Positions 11,485-23,629 of a DNA stretch of 64,000 nucleotides are shown in pieces. The notes under the pieces were generated by a model. The model searched no databases, was not told where the DNA came from, and saw only the letters and a list, made by a program, of their open reading frames with translations. Position 1 is the first letter of the stretch, and every line of letters begins with the position of its first letter. The stretch lies in assembly GCA_900708905.1 (NCBI GenBank), contig CAADRB010000020.1, forward strand, positions 2,116,550-2,180,549. The letters are read 5' to 3'. The stretch comes from Hymenolepis diminuta. Taxonomy: Eukaryota > Platyhelminthes > Cestoda > Cyclophyllidea > Hymenolepididae. The position numbers and the translations under genes were made by a program.

Positions 11485-13139
11485 TTTATCCTGTAAATGA
11501 TTAAATAAGTAAGAATAAATGAAGTACGCTATTAATGAATTTACGACGCATAACATAACTATAGCATTAAAACCGCAAACTAAATAATGAATCTGAGGGC
11601 TAAAATCAAATTTAGACTTATAATTTTTCACATTTAGGCGCGATATTAACCAATGTAACTTATATTTAATACCTGGAATTATAAATTAGAACAGTCGTCT
11701 CTCACCAAAATTTATTTAGTGCGACAAAAGTAGACAAACGATTCTCAAGGTTGTTAAAGGTCGAGTTATAATAGGCTTAATACGAAGTTTTTAATTGACC
11801 ATCTACGAAGCAGAATATTATAGCATTTGTTATAATGGCATATATTAATAATTTTGTCTTGATTAAAATTCTCTCCTAAGAATATGATCATGACAAAGAC
11901 CTTTATTTTTATGTACTTTGCCATCGAATAGGCTAAACCCCTGGTTACCTTTCAGGACGTCAAAAGTACCAGTGTCGTTTATTATCCATTTGGTTTAAAG
12001 GTTTAAACATTAAAGGTTTGGTTTAAATGTTCAATAGCACACTATCTTCTCAACTTAATTATCTGTGATGTTTAATATACCTTTCATCACACTTGTGGGC
12101 TTTTTCTGTTATTTCTCCTTCTTTGGATATTTAAAGAAACACTACCTTATTCATTATTTCTACAAATTAAGTTACGCCCTAAATTGTATTCTTGAAGCAT
12201 CATACGCCAATTCACAAACATTCTCCAATAACGCAAATATTTTTGGAAGATAAATCCACAGAACTATTTGTGTATCTATCAAAAGATGTCAAAGCCAATT
12301 TAGGAACACGAATAAGTGGTTTTACTAATGATGATAGATATTTTTCAATCATTAATAATTCACTTCGATCTTTTTTATTATAGATAGTGATGTAAATTCT
12401 AAAAATTCGTTAGATAAGCATATCACTTTTCTTGTGACATAGCTGTCTGCCAGTCGTTATTCGGTTTAAATGTATTTTTGAATAACAGGAACTTATCTAA
12501 ACGAATCCAATAATGCTCCCCGTTTTATTGTAATTTGGATTGGTAATTTCAGTGATATCAAGGTCAGATTTATAGATGTTGACACGAGACCATGATCTAT
12601 AAGAAAAATAATATAGTGAAAAGTCGGAACATTGTAATAATGGCATGGCAAATGATATCTAGATTTATTCTTAATTATTTTCGTCCTGGTAAAAATAATT
12701 ATAGATGATATAAATTGAATTTTAAATTTCAATTTCATTTACGTCAAAACATACATTTCATTAAATTATTTGTTAGAAATAATATCTTATTGGCAATTTT
12801 TCATCTTTGTTTGGAATTGGAGAACAAAGAATGTGTTCCGGTTCCAGTATAAACAACCAAGAATTAGCGTATTCAGTTAGAAGACGTTGTTGTCGTCACT
12901 TTGTTGAAATATTATAATAATATGTATTTTTGCCTTAAGATTCAGAAAATTATTTATTCAGACTTGAATTTGACAAGTAATTTATATTCATCACCGTTAT
13001 AATCTTTTCTTCTCTGTGGGATACCGTAACTGACTCAGATTATCCATAAAATGGTACCAGCTACAGATACAGTCCTGCTACCCCAAAATACGAAATGACT
13101 CAAACCACCACGTCAAAGTAAGACTTTCGTATCGACAGG

Positions 13140-13170
<31 letters not shown>

Positions 13171-14430
13171 ACTATGAGGAATTTGCAGTAGTAATGTAAA
13201 TAAATTCATTATAATGAAAGAGACTTAAAAGGTGCAGATTAAAGAATGTTGCATAAAAATTATTTTGGAAGAAAATATTATTTTCTTATACGTAACAATA
13301 AACATTTAAGTCATGAAGCTAATACCATTTAATTACCATCGATTCAGAGTGATATGAAATCGGCTGACGTTAACAATAGAATCCACATTGAAGTTTGGTG
13401 TGTACATAGGGACTCGCAGAGGAGCCACTCAATACGCAGAGATATCAATGATTGAATAAAATCGATGACTAGGGAAGAAATATTTGAGTACAAACTTAAT
13501 ATTTTTATCAATAAAGTTGGTGGCTTTCCCGGCTACTTCCAAATTGTTCCAGTAACTTGATCTATTCCTTTGCCGCGACCTTGATTTACATTATAACAGA
13601 AACCAATAAGGGCACGCTGATGTATGTGAGGATCTCAAAAGTACTCAGTTTTTCCATACGTGATTTATATATGCATGCGGTGAGGCCATCACACAATCGA
13701 GTAACTGGTGCTTGGATTACTCTAACTATCAACTGATGATTAGTGTTTATAATCACTTCATCAAATGATTAAAAGACCATTTGGAACAAAATACTCAACT
13801 AGTTTATTTTTTCGGTTACCTCCGTACTTCTTCACCTCTCCCTCACTTCGTCTCTTAAGTCTACTCAGCTCCCAGCTTTAAAATATCTGGGAAAAGTTAT
13901 TATCCACTTGATAAGCTTCTGATATGCTGTGTGGCATAGTACGACTATTTTTTGCTTGAACTACGGTCTAATTTCCATACCAAACCTTTTAACGTCGAGT
14001 GTGTTATAAAAATTGCAAAAATATGCCTATTTTTCAATCATCGATAATAATTTTGAAAAGATTGCATATTCGTTTCATATATCGTGAAATGATATGCAAA
14101 TACAGATAACAGTTTTGAATAGATGGTGGAGAGTTATACTACCTGAAATTCCACTTCCATTATAGGGGTTTAATAGGCCCCAAAAAGTTTGCAAAATATG
14201 ACTGGGAAAACAAAGATAGATACCATTCCTATCACCAGATATGTATTTGGTTGAAAGATTAAAAAAGATACAAATCATAAGTAAAGATATTATCAGCATG
14301 CCACGCAATAAGATAAGAGAGGGAACAGTGAAAAGTAATTAAATAACATTAGAAACACGGACGGGTAGTGTATTAAGCAGAAAGTAAGAAGGCAAAGTGA
14401 ATGGACTTGAATTGTGGATCACATTTCCCA
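11485..14430. other. Intergenic region between DYNC1I and CDK8
   Basis: About 2.9 kb of AT-rich DNA between two minus-strand genes: the CDK8 upstream region and the 3' end of the dynein gene. Directly upstream of the CDK8 ATG the minus strand reads ATTTACAG/GATAAAATG, an acceptor for either a 5' UTR exon or a trans-spliced leader. A TTTAAA-rich repetitive patch lies near 11990-12030 and a TA tract at 13141. No gene recognised. Confidence 0.55.
13141..13163. repeat. (TA)n microsatellite
   Basis: An uninterrupted run of about eleven TA units, followed by a short TATG variant stretch. Confidence 0.9.
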
Positions 14431-17400
14431 TTAAATGTCAGAGAAAGCAAAGTCACGCATAAGAGAATCAGTTTTCTGTTCACGAAACGCTGCATCTTTG
14501 AGCTGGCGTAATTGTTGCTCAAGCATTGTCCATTCATCACCCCGGGGTAATGCGATTTTCTAAGTGAAAAAGACGGCAGTTTCTTCAGGACAGTTTTAAA
14601 TCGCTTTGTGAGAACAAAAATATTATAAATCGATTTTAATAAAAATAGAGAAAGACTAAGATATATTCATTCGTTCCTTTCGCTTAAAAAAAGAGATTCA
14701 CATAATAATAATTATAGGAGAAATATCAGTTTTCAAGGATTTAACATGAAAGAAACTGAACGACTTTACGAATTAATAAGACTATCTTATCATAAAAGAT
14801 ATCATAACGTTACAACGTTATGCCTGTAACAATGCCTGCAAGAACATTTTCTTAATAAAACCAAGTTTCATTAAATAACTAAACAACAAAATGCAAATTA
14901 ATTTATAAAATGATCAAATTCGATTTATTCACCATGAAAAATAAAATGCTTAAAACCCATCAGGAATGAAATTCACAATTTTAATTTTTTCAGAAATTAT
15001 ATCAACAAAACTCTTTCAATTGATAAACTGGTTGAGCGTATAGTAAGTTCTATTCTAACTTTCATAAGGGTTAAATTTTGCCGAATGTAAATACTTACAG
15101 ATAATACACGAAAATTAAATTTACTTCCACATGAATTTAAGACACGAAAGTTGTTAAAACACATTACAATTAGGAGCCGAACATCTAGTTAGATTAAGTT
15201 TTGGTCTATAAAGGTCAATATAAATGAAGATTACTTAAATACGATTATTGGATAAAACATAGACGCGAAGGAATATGCATCAATCACTCCTTCTCTACAA
15301 AAATTATCCTAGGGCAAATCAATACATATCCACTCCCGGATATTTCTTAATTCCAGGTTCGAGGTAAATGGAAAATGATATTGCTATTTTAGCGGAAGAA
15401 GCAAGGAGCAAATGATTAAAAAGCCGCGGTTCAAACAATTTTCCAAATTTTTTTATATTAAATAATTTAGCCCAGTTATTAAGCAATGGAAACAAATATA
15501 AAAGCTTTTGAGGAAAATGGGAACTAATAATCCCTAGTAGCGTAAATCAAACGCATCAGATTTGAATGTCATGCTCACGACAGGAGATTATAAAATGATT
15601 CCATAATAAATAGTAACTTCTGTCAGTGATTCATTCGAATCAGAATTAATATAAAATAGGAAGATAATCATTGGAACTAAGCATGATCGTGTAGTGCCCT
15701 GATAGCAGATCCTCATTATGAGTCTTCGTCTTCATTTGCAATCCGAATACGTTACCACTGAGGAATTGTGCTGTATCTAAAACACTGATACCCCAGCCCC
15801 GAAAGAAGGATGCCATCGCGAAAACTTATTACAGCTCAATGATTATGAATATGTACAGCGCATATAACAGTTCAGTTAGTTTATATAAACAATATAAAGG
15901 TTTAGTGTTTTAATAAAATGGGAAGAAAATACAAAATAAAAATTTGTCAGTGAAGTATATTTAATAATTTTTCGAATAGATTCTACTTAGCAAATTGGCA
16001 TTAGGCCAAGACAGAAACCTCATGATCAAGCGGACCAACGTAGACCCACAGTAGACAAAGGAGAAGCTAGAACTCGAGTTATACTCGATTACAGTCCCAT
16101 GTCCCTGGAGACGGAGGTAGCCCTTGTGACAAGATGGTTGCTTTCTCACACTCTTGTACTCCCTAATACCTCTTAATGTGCTCTTATATATTTTTACTCT
16201 CGCAGACGTTTACATTTATCCACAAGATGCTCTATCATAAATTCTCATTCAGACCATGCTTCCTACAAATAATAAATTAAAATTTATTTAGTTTCCCATA
16301 CATGTGCTATTCTCCTCTTACTCCCACAGATTGTTTGACCATTGTTAGGCTATCGTTTAACTGGTGTTTCATACTAATTGAAACTAAATAAGTGATATTT
16401 ATGGAAGGGTTTTGAAAAAAAATTTTACCATCTAGTCAAATAAATCCCAAGTTGGAATAAATAGCACCTATCACTTTGTCCAATGAATGAATATCATTAC
16501 GATAAACAATGTAGCAACATATAAAACCTAAAAAAATCTTGTTAATATAACAGGAAAAAATATAATTAGCTTTGAAAGAGGTGAGTAGATAGTAGAGAAA
16601 AAAACTTACATCATTAATGGCAAAAATTCGAGTTCGTCCACTGTCATCGCCGACGGCAATATGGGAGCCCTTCTTTTCAAATTTGCAACAGTTGGGGGCA
16701 GCTTCATTGCTCAGTACTGTTGAGGCTGTTGGAATCTAATAATTTATCAAGAGGATAACTTTAAATGAATCCATTAATAGGCAAAAGATACATCCACTCA
16801 TTATTCTAATGCATATGCATGCTTTTAATGTAACGGACTATTCAAGACCGTCATTCTGGCATTAATAGGTGCCCAGTGAAGCAAATTATTTTGGCCAGGT
16901 AGAAAAAAGACTGAAGATCCATAAGTCAAACTACGGCCTAATTATTATTATTGAAATTCAAATGATTATATGGCTCTGGATACCCGAGGTTGATCAGTTG
17001 CCTGATGAACTAGTAACGTAGTAGTAATGAGACCTCATCTCCTGGCACGAGCATGAATTACAACAATCGAAAAAAACCCAGTGCTCAATGGATATAATAA
17101 ATAAAGAATAGATAATATTGTTATTTCGGCACTATCTAATTAAGCTCACATTCAACCATTACACTTTTCTTTGATTAAAGAGTACCAATGGAGGGAAGAG
17201 CATTATTCTTTCCAAATGAATAACATCCCAAACAGTAAGAAAATTCGTAAACAGGTCAGTAGTTGATTAACCAGTCACTACTGACCAATCAATTTAATGT
17301 TTTCTTCATAAGTGCTAATCATTGAGTCGATCTGCAGCAGCTATGTCTATACTATTGTGTTAGCCATTAATGAATAATTTGTAATAGGTGATACAGAAAC

Positions 17401-20400
17401 CTCCGATTAAGAACATAATTTTTAAATTAGATATTAAACATCACCTGTTCAATTATTCGAAGCACAAATCAGATTAATAAAATTAAAGAAATACTCTACT
17501 AACCAGTCATTCGACTAGCATATTTTTTAAACACGCTCTTTCGAGATCATTACGTAACCCTTACCCGCCAACTTTTACTGTCCCCATTGTCTGAAAGTAG
17601 CAATATGCTAAACATTTTTCACTTTCCCCTTTACTTTAATTGAATTCCCTCGCCTATTGCCCTTATAATGGTAGATGCTGTGGTCACCTAAAGGTAATAT
17701 TTCCTTAAAAAAGTCCATTTATTTGGCTTTAATTCTTCGAAAAAGTAGCGTTCTAGAAATATAATATAATAATAAAACGGAAGTCACTAATTATGATTAT
17801 AATTGACTCTGTTTAATATAAAATTATGATCTAAAGTATAAAGCTGCTTATTTATTCAAATCTCTATTATCCTAATTACAATTAGCCTCTAAATCGTACT
17901 GTCAATTAAAGACAAATTTGTCTCACTGGGGTACGAAAAGCGAACTTTGTCATGGATACGGTGACAAAAAAATTATATAAGAGGGAATCTACCTTTTTCT
18001 CTGAAATTTGGCTAATAATTAGGTAAAGAATAAAGTTCCATTTGCTTTCCGCAATTTTTTCTTAAATTATAAGATATATTTTGAAGAATTTTTTTATAAT
18101 CAAATTATTGCCGCTTATCCTGGATCTCTTAAAAAGGCATTCCGGTTATTTACCAAATTTAATTTGATGAAAATTTGATCTGAAATCAACAAATAATATT
18201 GTAACACAATACATATTTTAAAAAGTTTATTATATATAGAATTTAATGGATGGAGGAGGCCCTAGTTAAAGGCTAAAGTATATTTTCATTCAATGGCTAA
18301 TAAACTAATCACTAGATTCTAGGGTAATTCATATTCACTTAAAAGTTATATTTAAAGATGCCTCCATTAATAGAGTTTAACTTGACTTAATCCTAGTGAG
18401 TTATGCTAGGCTAAAACACTAGGTGACATTAAGAGACATGTATCAAGATGACTTGCAAACGACTCAATTAAACTAACTGTTCAGTAAGTTCTAAACATTA
18501 CAAATATAAACTCACTTGGAAACCAAAAATCTGGAGCTTTAAATGTCGGAACATAACAAAACACAGCGAACTATACCAAACGAGTATAAAGCGAACAACC
18601 TGATGAATCCTTAAAACTCTTTTAACCTATTGCGTTTATCCTCTACTTCTATTCAACCTCTCTTCCTTCAGTCTTTATTAGACTTGATTGCTGGTACTAG
18701 TGTTTAGATTATTTATTCAATAGCAATTTCTGTTAAAGTATCTACTCCTAGCTTTAATGAAATGTATTTTTAATTAAGAGCTAACCAATACTCAAAATTC
18801 TAACTAACCTCACTATTCATATTAAGATTCCAGATATCAAGCTGACCACTGAGGTCAACTGTTGCAAACAGAGCAGGATGCGAGGGTGACCAATCACAAT
18901 TGAGGATGTAATCACTGCGCTCCTCGAAGGAGACAAGTGGAAGACGTTCATTTCGCGACCAGAGCTTCGCTGTGCAGTCCATTGAAGTTGTCAGGTAGAT
19001 GTTTCTATCGTTCAGGGGGTCCTCTGCGTTCGGTACTGCAATGGCCGTCACTGGAGCTTGATGATGACCTTCAAATTGAATGTTCACTCCAGGTTCACTG
19101 CAAATAGATTGAAGCAAAAGTTAATTCAAGTAATGTTAACCCAAGCCCGTATTGAAAAAATCGGTTATATACCATCGTTGAAGATTGCAAGATATAATGG
19201 GGACCTCCCTTCACATACAGGTCATTTTTATTCTATATGAACAGATATTTGCTTAATTTAAGCCATACATTTCAGGGTTTGAAAAATCGATATTCAGTTT
19301 AGCATGTTTACTATTCACGACATGGATTGAAGAGAGAGTAAAAATGAATGTGTCCATCTTTAACAAACAAGAGGGTCGTATTTCGTTTGATTTATGGATT
19401 ATTCATGTTGGAATATTCTAACATTCATTGCAGAATTTGACTCCAAGATTACTGAGCGAATTCACGTCCGTAATGTTCATGTCTTATCAACCACTTGATG
19501 ACCAGTTCAATACACTCATCTCTTCTAACAGACAAGAGTAACTAATTAAAGTCTGAAGACTAATCTTACTTAGTGTTCGATAATGATAAGAGAACAAAGA
19601 CTAATGCTGTTGAAATTAAGTTAAATTTGAATAAATGTTAAAGGATGAGCCTTAAATATTAACCTAATCTCAGATTTAAAAGAAATGCATTGGCAAGTGC
19701 AACCACCAAATCGAAAACTAAATTGCAACTTTTTTCTTATGGGGAACTCAAATTCTGCCGTGCCATTTCTATTAGCAACACTTAATCAGTACGACCGATT
19801 ATTCTGCTCCCTGGGCGTGATTGAACTCATGGTCGGAGGGACCATGAGTTCACAGACGGCTCCGAGCGCGCCGTAACTCTTTTTTACTGAGCGACCAATA
19901 AAGAGTAATCGCCTGACACTTTCAAAGTTGAGCCGAATTCTGATTAAATCTTAAAGAATAAAATCCAACATTTGAAGGAACTCTCCTTTATCTAAATCCC
20001 AGACTTCAGCAAATCCAATTGACTAACTACGGTTAACTATCTTTGTTAATAAACAGATCCGTTTATCATTTTATTAAAGAAGCCCCTGCAATAGTGAAGC
20101 AGTCTTTCACTAATCATATTCAGAATCCTGCATAAATTGTTTGACGCTCGTTTTTATTTGCCTGTCCAATTATTCAATAATGGCAAGCGTATTTTGATAT
20201 TTGAAATCTACACAGCGACATTTCCAATTCAGCTAGGGAGGCTGTTTCAAGATATTTCCCAGCAATGGAATTGAGCGTATCATTGGAACGAAGTTGGAAT
20301 TTATATATTGTATTTAAGAATAAAACATTTTATTTGTAATAACGTATCTATCCATACGTTCTATCACAATTAACAAACAATTTTCAACTGCATTTTAAAA

Positions 20401-23400
20401 GAATTAAATGAAAATAACGCAACATTTTGACTTCAAAGTAAATATTAAAAACAGTATTTCTTCAGCCTAAATAATACAAATGGGTAATAAACAGGAACTC
20501 TTATGCTTACTTCCCATTTCGTGAGCCCAAATAAACATATCCATCTTGGGCACCAATCAGGAAGCTATCATCAAAATCACGGACAAACGCCACAGACGAG
20601 GGAATCACAGTCTTTGCTTGTTTGTAAACAAGTTCCATAGTTTGAGTCGGTTGAGCAAGCATGTCCAAGCTCCAGGCGCACATTCGACCATCAGTGCCGA
20701 CACTTACAAGATTATTGGCATTGTGGTCACCTGTCACCGCCAGAGCCCTGATTGGCTCCCAGTGGCCTGTGTTTCCAGCCGGACCAGTCCTCTGGATAGG
20801 AGTCTGACGATTAACTCTATACAGAAGTGGAAAATAACACTTGAACACAAAATGGGTCAATACTACCAATTAATAATTTTGGTAGCCTAACTTACCGCGT
20901 ATCCCATATGACTATCTGACCAACATAAGTTCCGCCGATAATGAGATTCGGATGAAAGTCAGAGAATATCGCTGTGGTAATAGGAGCTTGGCAGGTAAAT
21001 ATCGAATCCGGACCAGATTCAGACTTCTTTGATTTGAGGTTCCAGAGAAGACAGACTCCATCAGCGGTCGCAGCCGCCGCATAGAGGTCGACAGGAGTCA
21101 AGGCCATTTCATCTTTCTGAACTGCAGAATAGGCTGCTAAGATGATTTCTGGATGATTGAGTGACCAGTCAAGAGCTGTTACCGCTCTTTTGGCGGTCCA
21201 GACTTCATCGAAAAAGGCACGATCTTCAATCAGCAATTGTTGGGCTTTCGCTAACCTGTTAACCAATTAAATCTCACCGGTAATCGACGCCAACCAATGA
21301 TAGCTTAATTCAATTGTCTGAATCAGGTATGCTTTAACCGATAAAGGAAGTAAAACTGAAGCTGTAAGATATACGCATGAGTAATCACCGATGAACACCA
21401 GGGATATGCAAATGGAATACGCATGTATTAAGCTACATTGTGCATGCAGTTTAAACGTGTTTGAGCAAGAGGCCACCTTGAAACAGCCAATCAATGTAGA
21501 ACGACAGAGCGTGTGAACGGCACTTGCTGTATAGTTAATAAAATCTACTTGGAGAAACAAAACCTAACAAAAGTTATGTTTTTAAAGATCTAAGAATGCA
21601 TATTCTGTTGCAATTACAGAAAGCTTACTGATTTGTGAATCTTCGGAATTTTTAGATTATGAGGGACAGATGTGTCAGTGGTGTAGTAATATCGACCTTT
21701 TAAAATTTGGTCCAAATACTTTGATTCGATTTTAATGAGTGTGTGAAAGAGCTAACGGAAGACAGTAGCCTTTACACAAATAAGTTCAAGATTTGAGTGA
21801 GACCACAAGTACATTGAATATCCACAAGGAAGAAGAAAGAAGCACGATAGGAACTGAAATTTGAAGAACAAGGAATAAGCGTCATTGTGGTGTGTGCAAA
21901 CTGGGTTGTGGCACATATCATCCACTGAGTTGGGTTCGCTATTTACATTCTTTGCTATTTATACAAGTAACCAGTGAAGAGCCGTTACGAGAAAACTTGA
22001 ACCTAGCAGTGATATGGGTCAGCTTTTGCTTATTTGTCTTTGCAGAGACATAACAGATACGTTGATAATACTCGTTGGCTAATTTGCACCAGTAAAAAGG
22101 GGGATAGCCACATGAAAGTTTCTCATCTAGAAACTCATGAAAACGGCACTAATCAACCCAAATTAAGTATGGACGAGAAATTGGGTTCTCTTTATTTACT
22201 TCAGGTGTGTACAAGTGGCATAGTGGTCAAAGTGCCAAGCCAGAGATCACAAGTTCGATACTCACTAGGAAACGTTCAGTTAATAAAATAACTGCACTAG
22301 TTTAAGGAGGCATTTCAGAAAGCGAGGTTACCATAGGAGAGACCCTAAGATGATACTTCTCTACCTCAAAAAGAATATTAGAAGACAATCTCCTCAATGA
22401 AATTGAAAAGTATAATTATTCCTTAAACTGTTGGCTAATCTGCTGGACTTCGGTAATTAAGTTGCAGTAAAGAATGTAATTGGCCTAAGCAAATACCTAA
22501 AATAAAAATGGTGGATTACATTATTTTAAGCAGGACCAACTCAATGACATTCTCACTTGCTAATATGAAGACTAGAGAAACGCTAAGACTGACAATTTAC
22601 AATAAAACATCGAGTTTGCTTAGTTTGCCAATGCAGACATATGGATGATTTAATGGTGTATTGAAACACAAATAAAGGGAGACTTACTCATCTTCCTTGT
22701 CCGCTCCACTATAATCGAAAAATATGTCTCTTTCATCTTCTTCTAGAGCACTTTCGACAAGTGTTGAAGTTCGGAATAAAAATTCCTGGAAGTTTTCAGA
22801 TGCTTGAATATTCTCTTTATCTTCTTCAGTTAATTCTTTGACTTAATAGAGAATAAAGTCAGCACTATGATTACGAAATACGTACAAAATTAAAAATATT
22901 TCGAAATTAATATTTAACCTGATGGTCTAATGGTGGCGGCCATATCATCAATTCTAACACGTTTTTCGATATCAAAATTATTTATAATTGGTGGAACGTC
23001 CTGTTCTGTTAAAGGTTCATCTTCATCTACTAAAATAAATATATTTCAATATTTAGAAAACAGATGTTCCAAATTACCTGGAAGTAAGTCATCCCACTCC
23101 AAACTTATGAGAGCTCTGGGAATTGTTCCATTTGCACCAGAAGGCGTTTCAGGCCAAGTATCGGTAGCGATTGCTAGAAGAATTAAAAGTTAAAAAAAAC
23201 TTTACATGGGGTTTCACATTTCATTTCGGCTATAGTCTGAGTCTCTTTGGAATATTGTTCCCCAATTACTGGATCGAATGAATATTCGTTAAATTCAGAT
23301 ATTGTGAGGGCGGGATTTTTTGGTTGGGAAAGTCTTAACAAAATATTGAAATAGGCAAATTGAACATACCTCAGGTCTAAGGCAGCTGAGCTATTTGACC

Positions 23401-23629
23401 TAGCCAAATCGGGAGTTAATCTATTTGGTGTAATTTTTCCATCGATTCCGATACCTAGATCACCTAAGATTTGTTCAGTGTCAACAGCTTTAACAACTGG
23501 AACGTGATGAATTTCTGTTGTCAGTTCTCCACGTTTTTTTTTAGCCTCCCTTTGTATTCTTTCTTCACGTAATGCCGCGAGTTTAGCCTTCTTTATTTCA
23601 AGTTCTTCTTTCCTGCTCAAACTAGACAT
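14431..23629 (-). CDS. DYNC1I: Cytoplasmic dynein 1 intermediate chain (10 exons)
   Basis: Exons in order: 23629-23370, 23333-23206, 23173-23078, 23029-22919, 22841-22688, 21255-20896, 20816-20511, 19097-18809, 16735-16610, 14559-14431. Phases match at all nine junctions, giving 652 residues, the usual family length (about 610-650). The N-terminus is a charged coiled coil (EELEIKKAKLAALREER), the dynactin p150Glued-binding region. A perfect LC8 motif KETQT lies at 116-120. The segment ELTEEDKENI to IFFDYSG matches the conserved block before the propeller. WD repeats follow: VTALDWSLNHPE, FHPNLIIGGTYVGQIVIWDTR, VSVGTDGRMCAWSLDML, TSMDCTAKLWSR, WSPSHPALFATVDLSGQLDIW and IAVGDDSGRTRIF. The chain scaffolds dynein light chains and binds the heavy-chain tail for retrograde transport. 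The first four introns are 32-77 bp and most later ones are 1.4-2.1 kb. The weakest site is the GTTAAA donor after 22919. Confidence 0.95.
16041..16200. repeat. Diverged dispersed repeat in a dynein intron
   Basis: By eye the stretch GGAGACGGAGGTAGCC..TTGTGACAAGATGG..TTTCTCACACTCTTGTACTC matches 34610-34770 with scattered substitutions, and more weakly 3780-3900. No ORF; probably an old SINE-like or fragmentary element. Confidence 0.5.
19735..19870. repeat. Diverged dispersed repeat (ATTCTGC family), copy 2
   Basis: Shares CTTATGGGGAACTCAAATTC and flanking positions with copies at 38370 and 7218. It lies in the dynein intron 19098-20510 and contains the hairpin at 19822-19852. Confidence 0.5.
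19822..19852. other. Perfect 13-bp inverted repeat, 5-base loop
   Basis: TGAACTCATGGTC, loop GGAGG, then GACCATGAGTTCA. The arms are fully complementary. It is intronic and inside a repeat copy, so it may be an element's terminal or structural feature rather than a regulatory site. Confidence 0.8.
22214..22262 (+). repeat. tRNA-derived SINE-like fragment
   Basis: TAGTGGTCAAAG resembles a polymerase III A box and AAGTTCGATACT, about 20 bases later, a B box. It cannot fold as an intact tRNA by inspection, so I call it a tRNA-related repeat head rather than a tRNA gene. It lies in the dynein intron 21256-22687. Confidence 0.4.
23334..23369 (-). other. 36-bp in-frame intron of DYNC1I
   Basis: GTATGT donor and TTGTTAAG acceptor. 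It is 36 bases long with no in-frame stop, so an unspliced transcript stays open and adds twelve residues (YVQFAYFNILLR). Removing it joins DLR to LSQPKNP. I treat it as an intron because its hydrophobic translation does not suit this charged linker. Confidence 0.7.

Noticed and set aside
20546..20890. 114-codon plus-strand ORF
   Set aside because: Antisense to dynein intermediate chain exon 20816-20511, which has clear WD-repeat homology.
22930..23193. 87-codon plus-strand ORF
   Set aside because: Antisense to dynein exons 3 and 4, which fit the family and its phases.
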